Below, piece after piece: positions 47,475 to 59,900 of a stretch of DNA of 64,000 nt (its first letter is position 1; the number at the start of each line of letters is the position of its first letter). The notes beneath the pieces were generated by a model that was not told the origin of the DNA, made no database searches, and saw only the letters and a program-made list of their open reading frames with translations. The position numbers and the translations under genes are program-made. This stretch comes from Jacaranda mimosifolia (lineage: Eukaryota > Streptophyta > Magnoliopsida > Lamiales > Bignoniaceae), in the NCBI GenBank assembly GCA_018894105.1, contig CM032119.1, positions 11,425,246 through 11,489,245 of the forward strand, in the 5' to 3' direction.

Positions 47475-48215
47475 TGGTAGGGTCGACCACCCTTGATCAG
47501 AATTGGATTCAGTAGCCATCATCCCAAAGTTCACAGCTGAGTAGCTCATCGACCTGCAAGGTCGATCGTACGTGCAAACTCGACCTATACTATGAGGCTA
47601 ATGCCATACGAAGAAGAGATGCGTTTGGCTCTCTCAACCTCTTTAGATCGACCAACTGTTGCCCCCAAATACGGTTGCATTTAATGCATTTTCTATTCAC
47701 ACTCAACCGACCATCTTCATATTAAATGCAGCAGAACCAACATTGTCTGCATTAAATGCACCGTCAGCCAATCACCACTGCATTAGATGTAGAAAATTCA
47801 CCCTATATTTCCTGTCAACAAGAAACATGGAAATAGATTAAAACCTAAAAAGACCTTTAAGGTCCCTATAAACAAGTCAAATCGACTAAAACCCAGAAAG
47901 ACCTCTATAGTCATTTTGCCTCCCTTTTGCCACGCTAATGAACACCTTATAAATACCCTAAGTTGGTAGAATTTCCAGGTATGTTTTCATACACACTTTA
48001 GTCCTCACTCTGCTATTTTTCCTTCTCTTTAAGCTTATTCTGACTTGAATATCAAAGGATTTTAGTCAAGGGCCACCTCAACAAGCCTTATATGCTTCCT
48101 TTGATTGTACAACTCGACCCATGCTTTCGTAATAACCCTGAGCTCGATCACTACTAGGTCGACTAGAGCAACCTTCCATTTTATATCCAAACCCTTACGA
48201 ATTTCAATATTATCA
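47475..48215 (+). repeat. Tat-2 5' LTR with TATA box
   Basis: Starts TGGTAGGGTCGACCACCC and ends ATTATCA. A TATAAATA at about 47949-47956 is the likely promoter. TGCATTTAATGCA-type palindromes occur at 47676, 47748 and, degenerate, near 47720 and 47779. A 49-bp-spaced repeat of ACTAAAACC(C/T)A(G/A)AAAGACCT lies near 47838-47910. Confidence 0.7.
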
Positions 48216-48217
48216 TT

Positions 48218-48235
48218 TGGCGCCATCTGTGAGAT
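48218..48235 (+). promoter_or_regulatory. Tat-2 primer-binding site
   Basis: TGGCGCCATCTGTGAGAT directly follows the LTR. It resembles the TGGCGCCGTCTGTGGG sites of Tat elements. Confidence 0.7.
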
Positions 48236-48386
48236 CTTAAGTCCGTACCCTGTATACATAGTAAGCACTAAGCATGCAGCTTCTAAAAGATAAAGTGACT
48301 AAAGATCTTCACTTCTTCCACTACTTCCTCCATCTTAGCTCCAGCAGGCTCAAGATAAGGCAAGTCCAAGTTCTCAGCCAAACCAA

Positions 48387-49860
48387 ATGGCTACCTTGAC
48401 CATTCCCCAACTCATGCAAATGATTAGTGATCAAATTTCTGTCAAACTTTCAACTTAACTCTCTACAACATTACAAAAACACAACCACCAAGTCGCGCCG
48501 ACCACAAGCGCCACTCCACACCCATCTAGGCAAGAGGAAAGGGCCCCTCGAGAAGAAAGAAAGAGAGATGAGCTCTAACTTCATGCTAGTAGATATGAAA
48601 ATAGCCCAGGACAATTCCTCCGTGATCACCCCTTCTAATATTTGTAAGAGGAAGTTGTTGACTCCATGGAAAGTTTCACTTGACCACCTCACTGCATGAA
48701 AGGATAGAGCGTCCTAGGCCATAACTAAGTCGAAACTTCTCCCAAGCAGATAAAGAGTAGGAAGAAGTGTCCCACCAAGTCCAGTAGCTAAATAAGCATT
48801 TAGAAGAAATATCCAAAAGAAACTTTGAAAGGCAACTGTAGGTCAAGAATGCCCCTCAACACCGACAAGAACATGATTTACTCTTTATTCAAGAGATAGT
48901 TGCGGAGCGCATTAGAATTGACTCTGAAGTCCCCATAGGCTTACCTTGGTATAATGATTCTAACGATCGAAATAAATATTTATTATAGTTTGAATACATG
49001 ATGCTATTTTATGAGCATAGCAATCATATTTATGCTCAGATGTTGGTCACCACGTTCCAAAGGATTGCCCTAGAATGATTCGTTAAACTTGAGCTTACCT
49101 CTATTTTCTTCTACAATTAGCTCTATGAGAAACTCTTGCACTAATTTGCCAATAGAAGAAAAGCTAAACTTCCACACACCCACCTCTATACATTGAAATA
49201 GAATGAGGAAGAATCCCTTAGGGGCTTCTTTGCCAGATTCAACACTAAGGTCTAGAAAATTGACAATCCAAGGATAGAATTCCTAGTCAATGTCCTCTTT
49301 TTAGGACTTAGGCACAAAGAGTGAGCCAATGGTTTGGTGAAAGGAAGATCGAGGACCATAGAAAAGCTACTTGACCTCCTTGAATGATACATGACTCAGG
49401 AGAACATCAATAGGATGAAATATGGAGAGCATGAACATGAACAAAAAGGTAAAGGTAAAGACAAGAATGATAGACAGCAAAAGGATGGGCATCGATCACA
49501 TATCAAGAGATTCCATCATTACACACTACTGAATATGATTAGAAAAGAAGTGTTTATAGCCATTCAAATTGATGACACCCTTAAGAAACCAAGAAAGCTC
49601 AATGAGTGCACAAACATGAAAAACTCTAATAGATATTGCCATTTTCACAAGCAGAAAAGCCATGACACTAAAGATTGTTTCCAACTCCATGATGAAATCG
49701 AGCATCTCATCTAGTTGGGGCACTTGAAGAAGCATGTTGATTAGAAAGCCAGGAAAGAAGAAAAGCAACTCAACTAGACTTTCTGTGGAGAAAGGTCGAG
49801 GAGTCTGAGAAAGGATGATAAGGGAAAGAAAAATTTAGCGACGGATCACCCCTATTACGA
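48387..49860 (+). pseudogene. Tat-2 gag
   Basis: The ATG at 48387 opens MATLTIPQLMQMISDQIS. Later motifs: LLFIQEIVAERIR near 48880, YAQMLVTTFQRIAL near 49032, an EESLRGFFARFN capsid-end motif near 49215, and the Tat zinc motif NRYCHFHKQKSHDTKDCFQL followed by HDEIEHLI near 49628-49710. Many stops interrupt (for example at 48445 and 49712). Only 49391-49714 is open over more than 100 codons. Confidence 0.8.
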
Positions 49861-50074
49861 GGGGTAATTGACACTAGAGCACAAGGACCCTCTAAAGGGG
49901 ACTCCAAATCTACAAGAAAGCAAGTGCAGTGTTAACCTAAAGCCCAAGAGTTATCGTCTACAAATTTGGTTATGCAAGTTTCCACAAGCTAAATATCTTT
50001 TTTTTAGATCTTAACCTCCTTCACCTAGGGGAGCAAGGAACTGATAGCATATTGGACTGCCGTTTGGTAATCGC

Positions 50075-50500
50075 CATGGAAACTGAAAACTTTGAGGTTA
50101 AGAAGATCTTAGTGGACAATAGTAGCTCGGCTAATATCATATTCCTCTCAACACAAAGCATACAGATATGGGGTAGGTAAAGCTCGAGCGAGTTAACATT
50201 CCTCTTGTAGGGTTTGAAGGATTTGAGATTAACCCAATAAATCCATCAACTTGTCAACATTGTTTGGAACTACTCCAAGAATAAAAACTTTGATGATCAG
50301 ATATATGGTAGTCGAGGCATCATTCGCTTACAATGCGATCATAGAAAGGCTAACCCTTAATGACTTTAGGGCTAAAGTTTTGACCTATCACATGAAGGTG
50401 AAATTACCCGCAACAGTAGGGGCCAAAGAGTTATTATATAACATCAAGGAAGCTTGGAGATATTACACTATTTTCATCAATGCCAATGCCTAGAAAAACC
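50075..50500 (+). pseudogene. Tat-2 protease
   Basis: EVKKILVDNSSSANIIFLS near 50098 is the retropepsin site (usual VDxGSSADILF); Ser stands where Gly is expected. SFAYNAIIERLTLNDFRAKV and LTYHMKVKLPATVG follow near 50325-50420, the second conserved part of Tat proteases. Frameshifts separate the two. Confidence 0.75.
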
Positions 50501-50689
50501 AACCTAAATTGAGAGCCTCATGAGACATTCCAATAATCAAATCTACATATGAAGACCTTGCTAAGAAGAAGAAGCACGAGGAGATAAAAGTTCAACCAGT
50601 CGAGGAATTCAAGCTCATCGAGCTTGAGCTAGGAACCCCCAACAAGACCACTCAAATCAGGACATACCCGGACAACAACATGGAATGCA

Positions 50690-51480
50690 TACTTGTTAAT
50701 TTTCTGTAGAAAAATGTCAACATCTTTGTATGGAAGATAACCGACCATCTAGGGGGTTGACCCTCATATCATTGTGCACCACCTCAATGTCAACCTCTCA
50801 TTCAAGCCAGTCAAGCAGAAAAATAAGGACTTTCAATGCTAAGCGATGCTAGATTATTAAGGAAAAGGTCAACAAACTTTTAGATGCAGGATATATTATA
50901 GAAATTCAATACCCTAGCTGGCTTTGTAATATAGTCCTTGTGCATAACAGTGAGGGTTTCACTGACTTGAATAAAGCATACTCTAATGACCCTCACCCAC
51001 TTTCTCGAATAGATTTACTATTCAATCCAACTGCAAGGTGCAAACTGTCAAGCATGATGGTTGCTTTGCAAGGTTACTATCAATTTTCATGGCTCCGGAG
51101 GATAGGGACAAAATATCTTTTGTGGTCCTCGATGGGTTATATTACTTTTTAGTAAGGCCCTTTGGCCTAAAAATGCAAATGCAACTTACCAGAAGTTGAT
51201 TAACTTTATGTTCAAATATAAAATCGATCAAACAATGGAGGTTTATATTGATGAAATGATCGTCAAATGTGAGAGAGATGTCGACCACTTAGCTGATCTC
51301 AACCACACATTTTCAATCCTGAGGGCCTTAGGATGAAACTCAATTGAAATAAGTACATGTTTGGAATTTGATGAGGTAAATTCCTGGATTATTTGGTGAG
51401 TCATCAGTTAAAGAGTAATCGAAGCCAACCCTCAAAAGATACAAGTCATTCAAGACATCACACCTTTGAAGTCACTTAAG
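50690..51480 (+). pseudogene. Tat-2 reverse transcriptase
   Basis: Pieces in several frames: NVNIFVWKITDHLGG near 50717, DLNKAYSNDPHPLSRIDLL (50964-51020), FSKALWPKNANATYQKLINF near 51150 (usual FGLKNAGATYQRLV), and MEVYIDEMIVKCERDVDHL near 51236. The catalytic YVDD is YIDE. The decay is extensive. Confidence 0.75.
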
Positions 51481-52480
51481 GAAGTTAGAGGTTGGTTGGC
51501 AGAATAATGGCTCTAAGTCGACTTATCTAACACTTGGTGGACAAAAAGCTTACCATTTTTCAAGATCTTATGAGAAACTAAAAAGTTCCAATGGATAGAA
51601 GAATATGATTGAGCCTTATCAGAACAAAAGCTTTATCTATCGACTCTTCCTCTGCTAGCCAAACCATCTCTTAAGGAGATGCTTTACCTGTATCTGGCAC
51701 TCTTTAGCATAGTAGTCAACTTAGTTCTAGTATAATCAACATAAATACCCATCGACCGATATACTACGTCAACAAGACGCTACAACAAGCCAAGCAGAAT
51801 TACTTGGAGATCAAGAAGTTTACCCTGACGCTGGTCATCCCGCCAGAAAACTAAGACCATACTTTTAATCCCATTCTACAATTGTTTAAACTAACCAACC
51901 TCTCAAGCAAGTCCTATCTAAACAAGATACTTCAGAGAGATTAACAAAGTGGGCTATCGAGTTGGGAGAATTCGACATCAAGCTCCACCTTTGAATAATC
52001 ATCAAAGCCCAAGTGTTGGCAGATTTCATTACAGAGCACATTGATATTCTCGTAGTAGTCGAGTGCCCCAATTCTTTGTGGACGTTACATGTGGATACAT
52101 CATCCACCTTGAAAAGAGGTGGAGTGGGAATATTGCTATGTTCCCCTTATGCGAAGATTATGAATTTGCTTTGAAGCTTAATTTTCCCATCATGTACCAA
52201 TAATCAAGTAGAATATGAGATATTGATTGTGGAATAAAGATGGCAATTGCAAAGGAATCAAACACCCTGTGTAATCACATGTTCCTAACTGGTCGCGAAA
52301 TAGTCAGATGGGAACTTTGAAGCAAAGGAACTGACAATATCAAGATAATTGGTAGAGATTAAAATATTATAGTAGTAGTTTAATAGGTTCACCTTTAGTC
52401 AAGTATCGATGTCAAAAAATGAACAAGCAGATGTATTATCCAATTTTGCAATCTTCAGAAAAGGAATTACGGAAAGAACC
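51481..52480 (+). pseudogene. Tat-2 RNase H
   Basis: Fragments resemble Tat RNase H, including SKNEQADVLSNFAIFRKG near 52410 (usual NxxADALSKLA). The first half has stops in all frames. Confidence 0.6.
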
Positions 52481-52860
52481 ATCACAATCTTGGTAAAAAA
52501 TAAGCCAACCGTAGAGGTTAATCGACATAGCAAGCAGGTCTTGGACATTGAGAACACAATACCTAGTTGGCTGGATGAGATAATCACTTACGTAAAAGAA
52601 GAAAAGCTCCTAGAAGAGAAAATCAAAGCTTGGAGGCTAAGAGGTTGAGCAGCAAAGTTTGCACTTGACAAATATGGTCAGCTGTATAAGAAATTCTTCT
52701 CCAAACCTCCTTTAAGATGTTTAAGGCCGGTTGAGGTGCTGAAGATGTTAAAATAAATCATGCAAGTTGGTAACCACTTAGGAGGTCGATCCTTAGCACA
52801 TAGAACTTTAAGGTAAGGCCTCGACTGTGGAATCTAGTCTTATCGACAATTTAATCAATC
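52480..52860 (+). pseudogene. Tat-2 integrase N-terminal region
   Basis: Reads IPSWLDEIITYVKEEKLLEE, KIKAWRLRG then AAKFALDKYGQLYKKFFSKP, LRCLRPVEVLKMLK and GNHLGGRSLAHRTLRXG. This is the zinc-binding start of Tat integrase. The catalytic core does not follow, so integrase is truncated. Confidence 0.75.
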
Positions 52861-53329
52861 TTTTTATAAGAGTATTAATTATATGAGATTATGACTTCTT
52901 ACTTTAAAAATGATGACTTATTGACTATACATTTCTATGATCAACTATCGATCGAAGTTTAAGTAACTACATCAAAAGTGCATGAGGTTCAACCTTCCCA
53001 TAACGCATAAAAATGATGAGACCATTTGCCGATTATTCATTAAATATCTCGACCAGTCAAACCTTATTAATCACACTTTTATGATGAAATACAATCCACC
53101 TATCAATTGAGGAAATCCACCAAATATAATTTAATAGACAAGCAGACCTCAACATAAGAAAATAAAGAAGTTACAGTGGAAGAACAATCAGATGAACTAG
53201 AAACATAGAGAGTTGAGTTGAATCAACAATACATTCAATGGAAAAGAAAGTTTTTTACACCAAGCCAGAAAATAAAAGTGTAGTTTTTCAGACATCCATG
53301 AAAACAAAATGATTCAAGGCCCTAATTAG
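52861..53329. other. Tat-2 spacer after integrase
   Basis: No gene is recognised. It holds the 3' untranslated parts of both the sense gag-pol and the antisense gene. Confidence 0.4.
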
Positions 53330-53520
53330 ACTTGATGCCCTCCAACAGGTCGGCAGTAGCACTCTCACCTCAAACCTCAACCAGAGCCTCATCCCTCGCA
53401 TGATCAAACTCATCTCCCCTAGTGGCACCAACACAATAACCTCCAACGACCTTTGAACCTCCGTTCTTTCTCCAAGTTAATCGTGGTAGGTACTTTAGAG
53501 GGCCTAACCTCATCCTCAAG
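53330..53520 (-). pseudogene. Tat-2 antisense gene, 3' portion (left of the CACTA insertion)
   Basis: On the minus strand LEDEVRPSKVPTTINLEKER can be read directly after the CACTA end, an acidic/basic tail typical of the C-terminus of these antisense products. It should continue the frame found at 61942-62150. The two parts flank the AAA target duplication. Confidence 0.5.
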
Positions 53521-56375
53521 AAACACTACAAAAAATTTCATCATTTTCGACGAAATTTTTCAACATCTTCCGACAGAACGGCAAATTTTCAACAAATCAC
53601 CGACTAAATTTTTCTTATTGGAAAAACCATCGTCATAAATCGATTTTCAATTAATTTCCGTTTGCTACTCATTTGTCAAAAACTTCTCAATGAATTTTCA
53701 TCAAGTTTGTGATGGAATTTTGACTATAGCAAACTGTCAAATTTTCATCACTTTTCCAACAATTTTTTCCGTCGAAGACCTTTTCAACTCTATTCCGTCA
53801 ACTTTTCGATGGAGTTTTTTATTTTTTTCTTTTATTTTTGACTTGTGCCAATAGAATATAGACAGATTTTAGACGAATAGTTATCATAATTATTTTTTAT
53901 TTATAATAAATTTCGTCAGATAGCCCTCAAAATTTCATCGAAAATGCATTATTTTTTTAATATATTTTTAATAAATTTTATTTCATTACACCTATAGCTT
54001 GTTGATACGTGTATATAAAATAGCATACAATTATAATATAAGAAAATTAGAAATAACTGGGACAAAAATTTAAAAGAAAATATAATTTTATAAATATAAA
54101 TTCTAAAAGTTATAATTTGTAATTACAAAAGAAAAAAAAAGAAAATCTTATCTAGTGGCAGACAGTAACAGCATCACTGAAGTTGAAATAGTCATCCTGC
54201 TCGATGCCATGTTGTTGTTGGCCATCATCACGCTACTGGCGTAAGAGCTGTTGGTGGTAGGTCGAGGTGGGGCCCGAACACCAGAACTGAAAAGCATCCC
54301 TCAACATGAACAGCTAGGAGATCAAATTCTGCATCGCCCCCAACTGTTCCGAGAACATGGTTCACATATCATCAATCTCAGCCTGCAAACAAGCGTCCAA
54401 GCGTGCCTCTAATTGGGATGAAGTTGATGCACTAGGCTCCTCTTGAGGCATGCTAGTGTGTAAGGGTAGCTGTTAACAGCTCAGCCCATAAACCCATCCC
54501 TTCTTGTTAGGGCCACCTACAGCCTGAGGCTGCTGGGTCTCTGCACTGCGCCCAACACCCTTTGGCTAGGACTAGGATTGAAGTGCCTCCTGGAAGCTCT
54601 CCTGCAAGGTATAAAAATAAATATATGAATACAACATATTAATGTAACTAAAATGATCTTATGTAAGATATTATATATAATAAACTTATACCAGCTCTCC
54701 TCGCCTTCTCGTCCACCCAACTCCTATTAACCCGCCTCTAGTGGGTACGAACAAAAACCTCCACTATCACGGGTCTCTACAACTCCCGAGCCTACATAGA
54801 GAGCAAGAATTGATATAAATGTGTTATATGTATATAATACTAAAGTACAATGAATGTGAGATAAAAATTGGCAGTCTCCCTGAAATTAGTCTTCACCAAA
54901 ACTTCAAAAGCTAAACAACGAAAACATAAGATAACTAATAACAAATAGGTATGGACCAACTCTTTCCCTTCAACTAAAAGTCTAAACTATGGACTAGTAA
55001 CAAATGGGAAGTTTACGGGAAGGGCACCAACCCTTCCCCATCAATCATGTCATGCAAAAATTATAAACATAAAAGAAAGTAACAAACATTCCAAATATAT
55101 ACTAAATATACTAAAGACTAAAAGTTAAAAAACTTAGTAAATGCTCGACATATGTTCCAACGGATATACTCCTTCCAGTATGGAGTGATCCACTGGTCTC
55201 AAAAGCCTGGCTCTTCCTGGCCTGCACAAACTTCTTCTAAAAATCTTGGAACTGCTAGTGCCGACATAGAGCAACCTAATTTTTGATTGTGCAAAATAAA
55301 TAATGCAAACAATTACGCAAGTACATATGTCGCAACAAGTAATAAAGTGATGAGAAAAGTGTCGATCTCACAAGGAACTAAATTATTCGCTAATAATTAC
55401 TAATTTACAACATACTTGTTTTATTCAAACAAAAATCAATTATGTAGGAACTAAAACTAAACTAATGAAAATAAGAAAAAGTGTATTGATTAAGATTTCT
55501 ACTAGAATATAGAAGTACAGAATTATAATTTCATCAATTGAATGAGTTGATTACATAATTTTATCGCTATGAAATTAATAACAGGACAGGGTTCTTCCAA
55601 ATCACCCGCAATCAAATCCCTAATTTATTCAATTCACTATATGCTTACGTGAATTAACTAAATCATAGATAAGATTGTACCACTCAAATAACTCTCTGGG
55701 GCAAGCAGGTATATTCCTATCCTACTCACAAATTAATTAATTCATCAATTTAAACAATTAATCCTAAGGTCTTCTATTGTCAATCAATCCCCAGATTTTC
55801 TTTTTTAAGACTTCTCTAGTGTTTAAAAATGCAGTTGACCGTTGACCAGACAATCAAATAGAAAAATCATACAATGGAAGAAATAACCTTAAGTGCTACT
55901 AATTTCATGGAAAAGAATCATGCATCAATTTATTCAAAAAAATCCAATTAGTTCATGATTGAATTATCGAACAAAACATGAATAAAACAAAACATCTTCT
56001 CAAATCCAAAATTAAAAAGAAAATCAAAGGGAGAAGAAAAAACTCTATTCCTAGACGAATCTGATTTGCACTTTGTCCTCCTCCAAATCTCAAATTCTCG
56101 CAATACTTCTAATCCCCAAAATAGAAAATCCAAATCTATTCTTCAAATTAAGGCTATGTTCTTCTACATTTTCCCAAAAAAATTTCCAACTCCAAAAAAA
56201 ATTCAAAATGAAAGCACATTCTCCAATCTTTTTCCCAAAAAACTCAAATTTTATATCCAAAAAAACCCTCTCAGTTCACCAAAAAAAACCGTACACCCTA
56301 AAAATCACACCTACCTCCACATTTTTCACTCTACCTTTTACATCACTCATTCATTTATCACTCTCCCACTTCTCT

Positions 56376-56379
<4 letters not shown>

Positions 56380-56422
<43 letters not shown>
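56380..56422. repeat. Compound microsatellite (AC)n(AT)n
   Basis: About 30 bases of alternating AC run directly into alternating AT. Confidence 0.9.
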
Positions 56423-56423
<1 letters not shown>

Positions 56424-56887
56424 AATATTAAAATTTTACTAGGTAAAAAAATTCTGAAACTTATGTTTACAAATTTAATTAAACTGATTGTCGAAAAAAT
56501 GAATTAAATTTAATTAAATACTATTTATGTTATTACTAAATAATTTATGTATTGAATAACATATTAAATTAATTAAATTTACTTATTAATTAAATAATGT
56601 ATTGGTTATATTTAATATTTAATGTGTTAATTAAAATTATATATATTCATTTAATAAAAACTTAAGATGTTTTAATTTTATATAATAAATAAATTAATCT
56701 TCAAAAAAATATATTCTTCATTAAATATTAATCTTCATATTTATTTAAAATTATAATAAAAAATTTGATTATAGAGTGATATTTATGTAATAATCTACTA
56801 AGTTTAACAAATTAATATTGATATGCTTAAAGTAATTGTTGAGAGAATTAGTTAAATTTAAGTAAAATTATTTGATTATTACATATG

Positions 56888-57759
56888 ATGCACGGATTCG
56901 AACACAGCGACACAAGCACGATACGACATGGGCAGAACGATACATTAAATTTTAAAATTTTTGGACACGACAAGGCACTGACACAATATCATAATATATA
57001 TAATTATATATATAAGTATTTATTAGTCATATTAATATATGTAATATAATATGTATATATATATCAAAGTAAAGTGAAAAAAATCAACACTGAACATTAA
57101 ATAAGTATATTCTAAATTCAAATAAATAACGAATTCCCTAAATAGGAATAAGTATTAGACTTCATGTAAATTATATAATGAAAATTTTCAATACAAAAAA
57201 ATGTAATATTAGTCATAAAAAATATTTGATAATGTAAAAATTATAACTAATAACATTTGAAAAGAATTATACTTATCATTAAAGATTTTCCATCAATTAT
57301 CAATAGCGATAACTTAAATACAATTTTTGCCACTATTAAATGTGCAAAAATTATTATTGGTGACAGAACAAAAAAAAGTGTTACTTATATATATATATAT
57401 ATATAATTAGTGCCAATTGCAAGTTTTCTATGATCACTCACTATTTTTTATAATATTTTTTTATAATGTGTCTAATCATCTAAATTTATTAGGATATTAT
57501 AATCATAGTGAGGTTTTTTACTAACTCTGTTTGTCATTTAAAAAGTTTTTATATTATTTATTAGCCTTTAAATTTTGTAAAGTTTAATTAAAAAAAAAAA
57601 AACGCCATGCCATGTACTGGCCTTGTCGGACACATCCGTTAGCCGTGTCCGATACCATGTCGGATTTTATCTTTTTTATTTTAACTTTTGGACACTTATT
57701 TGTTGTGTCCGACACATGTCGGACACTGCGTGAAGTGATTTTTTGGTGTGTCCGTGCAT
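56888..57759. mobile_element. Non-autonomous element with ATGCACGGA inverted ends, inside the CACTA intron
   Basis: The left end is ATGCACGGATTCGAACAC and the right end TCCGTGCAT. GTGTCCGACA/TGTCGGACAC words are repeated near the right end (57625-57725) and ACACGACAAGGCAC near the left. No target duplication is obvious, so boundaries are provisional. The element is about 870 bp and has no gene. Confidence 0.5.
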
Positions 57760-59900
57760 TATAGATTGTTACTAAGTAATTTATTAACTAAATGATGTAT
57801 TAATTAAATAATGAGTTAAAATAATTAAATAACTTACTAAATTATTTAAATTAATTTATTTAAATAACTTCTTATTTATATATTAATTATGTTTCATATT
57901 TTACGTATAATTAAATATTATATTTATTTATTTAATAAATAATTTAAGACGATGTAATTTCATATAATATAATATTATTTATTTTTTTAATTTGATGAAT
58001 TGTTATTAAGTCTTATATATATAAATTATTAAAAAATATTTATTTTAATAAATAAATAAGTTTTATTTATAAAAAAATTGTAAGTAATAAATAGTTAAAT
58101 AATTATATTTTAATTAATAAATAGTAATTAGTTTATAATTAATGTATAGTAATTAATTTTTTTATAAGTCGATATTAATAATTATGATATAAGCTAATTT
58201 TTTTATAATTAAAATATAATTATGATTTCATGAATAATTAATATTTATTATTATAACCAAATAGTACATCATTTACTAATATTAAATTTATAAAAATATA
58301 AATTTCAAAATAAATAATCAATTATTAAATTAATTAAACTCATATTTCAGTCATTACAAATATATGTATATATATATATGTACACACGCATCATCCAATT
58401 ATAAAAATACATACATATAATACATAAAAATCACTTGCACCCTACAAACCCAACAAAAAAATAACTGATTTGACATTTACAGTTTGTCTCTTCCCAAAAC
58501 ATAAAGAAACAAAAAACTTATTCTCAAATTGTTTTCCATAATTTTTCAAAATAAAAAGAAACACATGGCACATTCTCCAAATTTTCTCCCAAAAACTCAT
58601 TTTCCCAAATTTTTTACAAGAAAAAGGCCAAAACATAAAAGAATAGGCTTTAAGCATCTAAAAGGCCTATTGATAGCTAATTAAAAGAGTCTTCTAATTA
58701 GAATAGGACTCAAATAAATAAAGTCTCTTCTATCCATTTTTGATTAGATAATGAGATGTCATCCAATTAACATTCCCACCTACTTGTGCCAATTTGTCCC
58801 TTTTTGTAATTTCTCTACTTGTGCTCCTGCAATTCAAATTTTCATCAACTAGTAAGGGAATTATAATTTTTTAAATAAGAAAATTATTTGTTAAGTCCTA
58901 AATATGATATTAAAATTAATACTAAGATGGACTTAACAACTATCAGTGACGGCATAGGGCAGCCCAAGTGTTATCGTCAATCCACTCCGACCTCTTGCCT
59001 GTCTCCGAGCATGGCCATATATGTCACTCAGGTGATGACCTCCACTAGTATCGAAGACCCTTTGAAAATGGCTCTCTTGCCGGAGGCCCCAAGTGACATA
59101 TCTCTCTCAAATAAAAGGAAATCAGTTAGTGTACTTACAAAATAGACATACTTAATTTGTAAAAATAAATATATTAATAACACTTATATACATTCTATTC
59201 CCAGAACATCAAATCTTGAAGGCCCTGGGGAATTTTTGACTAGGTCCTATAAGGCTCCTAGACGTTGCTCTTGATCACCCTCATTAAGAACTTGGTAGCA
59301 TCCAATGAAGGCATATACCTTCATAAATTGTTAACATTAATATATAATTATTAAAACAAAAATAAAACAACTTTTATATAATAATTTAAAGTAACCTATT
59401 GTGTCCCTCGAAATGCAAGTATACCCTGCCGACCCCCATAGATGGGGCTGCTAATCCCTCCTTGCCACACAATATCTGGTCGGTTGAAGAATATACTACT
59501 AGCAATGCTGCTCCAAATGCTCCTGTGGACTGGTCGAATGGAGCAGCAAATGATGTCTGAGTGCCAAGTGGGATAGTGCATGGTGATGAGTGCCTACAAG
59601 TGTAGTCGATGGTGATGGGGATGAGTAATGCTACTGTGAGGGTGGGTGTGGAGAACAGTATGCAAATGACCTCACAGCAGCAATAGGGGACGAGGGAGAA
59701 GTACTGTGGCTTCTAGTGGGAGGAAGGTGTGGGGTAGGTATAAACTAATGACCAACCGATGAGGTGGCAGGAGGCTGGTCAGCTAGGAAGTGTATCTGAT
59801 GGGGGGACTTCATCCCTCTACCTTAGCTAGAACCCCAACCTTGATCGATGGCAGGGGGATGGAAACTAGACTGGTCTGCAATCTATAAAACAAAAACAAA

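Larger units (their letters stand above)
55270..58930. other. Large insertion-filled intron of the CACTA gene
   Basis: AT-rich. Holds a block beginning GCAAAATAAATAATGC (55290) with AAGTGTCGATCTCACAAGG near 55345, a widespread-looking plant repeat word. The block GCACATTCTCCAA...CCCAAAAAACTC occurs twice (near 56210 and 58568). Open frames at 56066-56507 are low-complexity and not real genes. Confidence 0.5.
54160..59900 (-). pseudogene. Ptta/En/Spm-type (TnpA-like) gene of the CACTA element
   Basis: Exon pieces on the minus strand: a Pro/Ser-rich N-terminus (59590-59900), SKIPQGLQDLMFWE (about 59205-59250), SEWIDDNTWAALCRH (about 58945-58990), HTGRSISVGTYVEHL (about 55140-55190), an exon at 54791-54692 with VEVFVRTH and NRSWVDEKARRAG, and a last exon from 54601 down (QEALQS, then SSQLEARLDACLQAEIDDM). 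Splice sites bound the last two (GCTG/GTATAAG and CCTTGCAG/GAG). The VEVFVRTHxRR motif is the Ptta/En/Spm signature. Two CAG-to-TAG type stops lie within the 100-bp exon. The intron between 55260 and 58940 holds insertions. The product would bind subterminal repeats. Confidence 0.72.

Noticed and set aside
56066..56507. Two overlapping open frames of 121 and 144 codons
   Set aside because: They run through Lys/Phe/Pro-rich low complexity and an (AC)n(AT)n microsatellite. No domain, and located in an insertion-filled intron.
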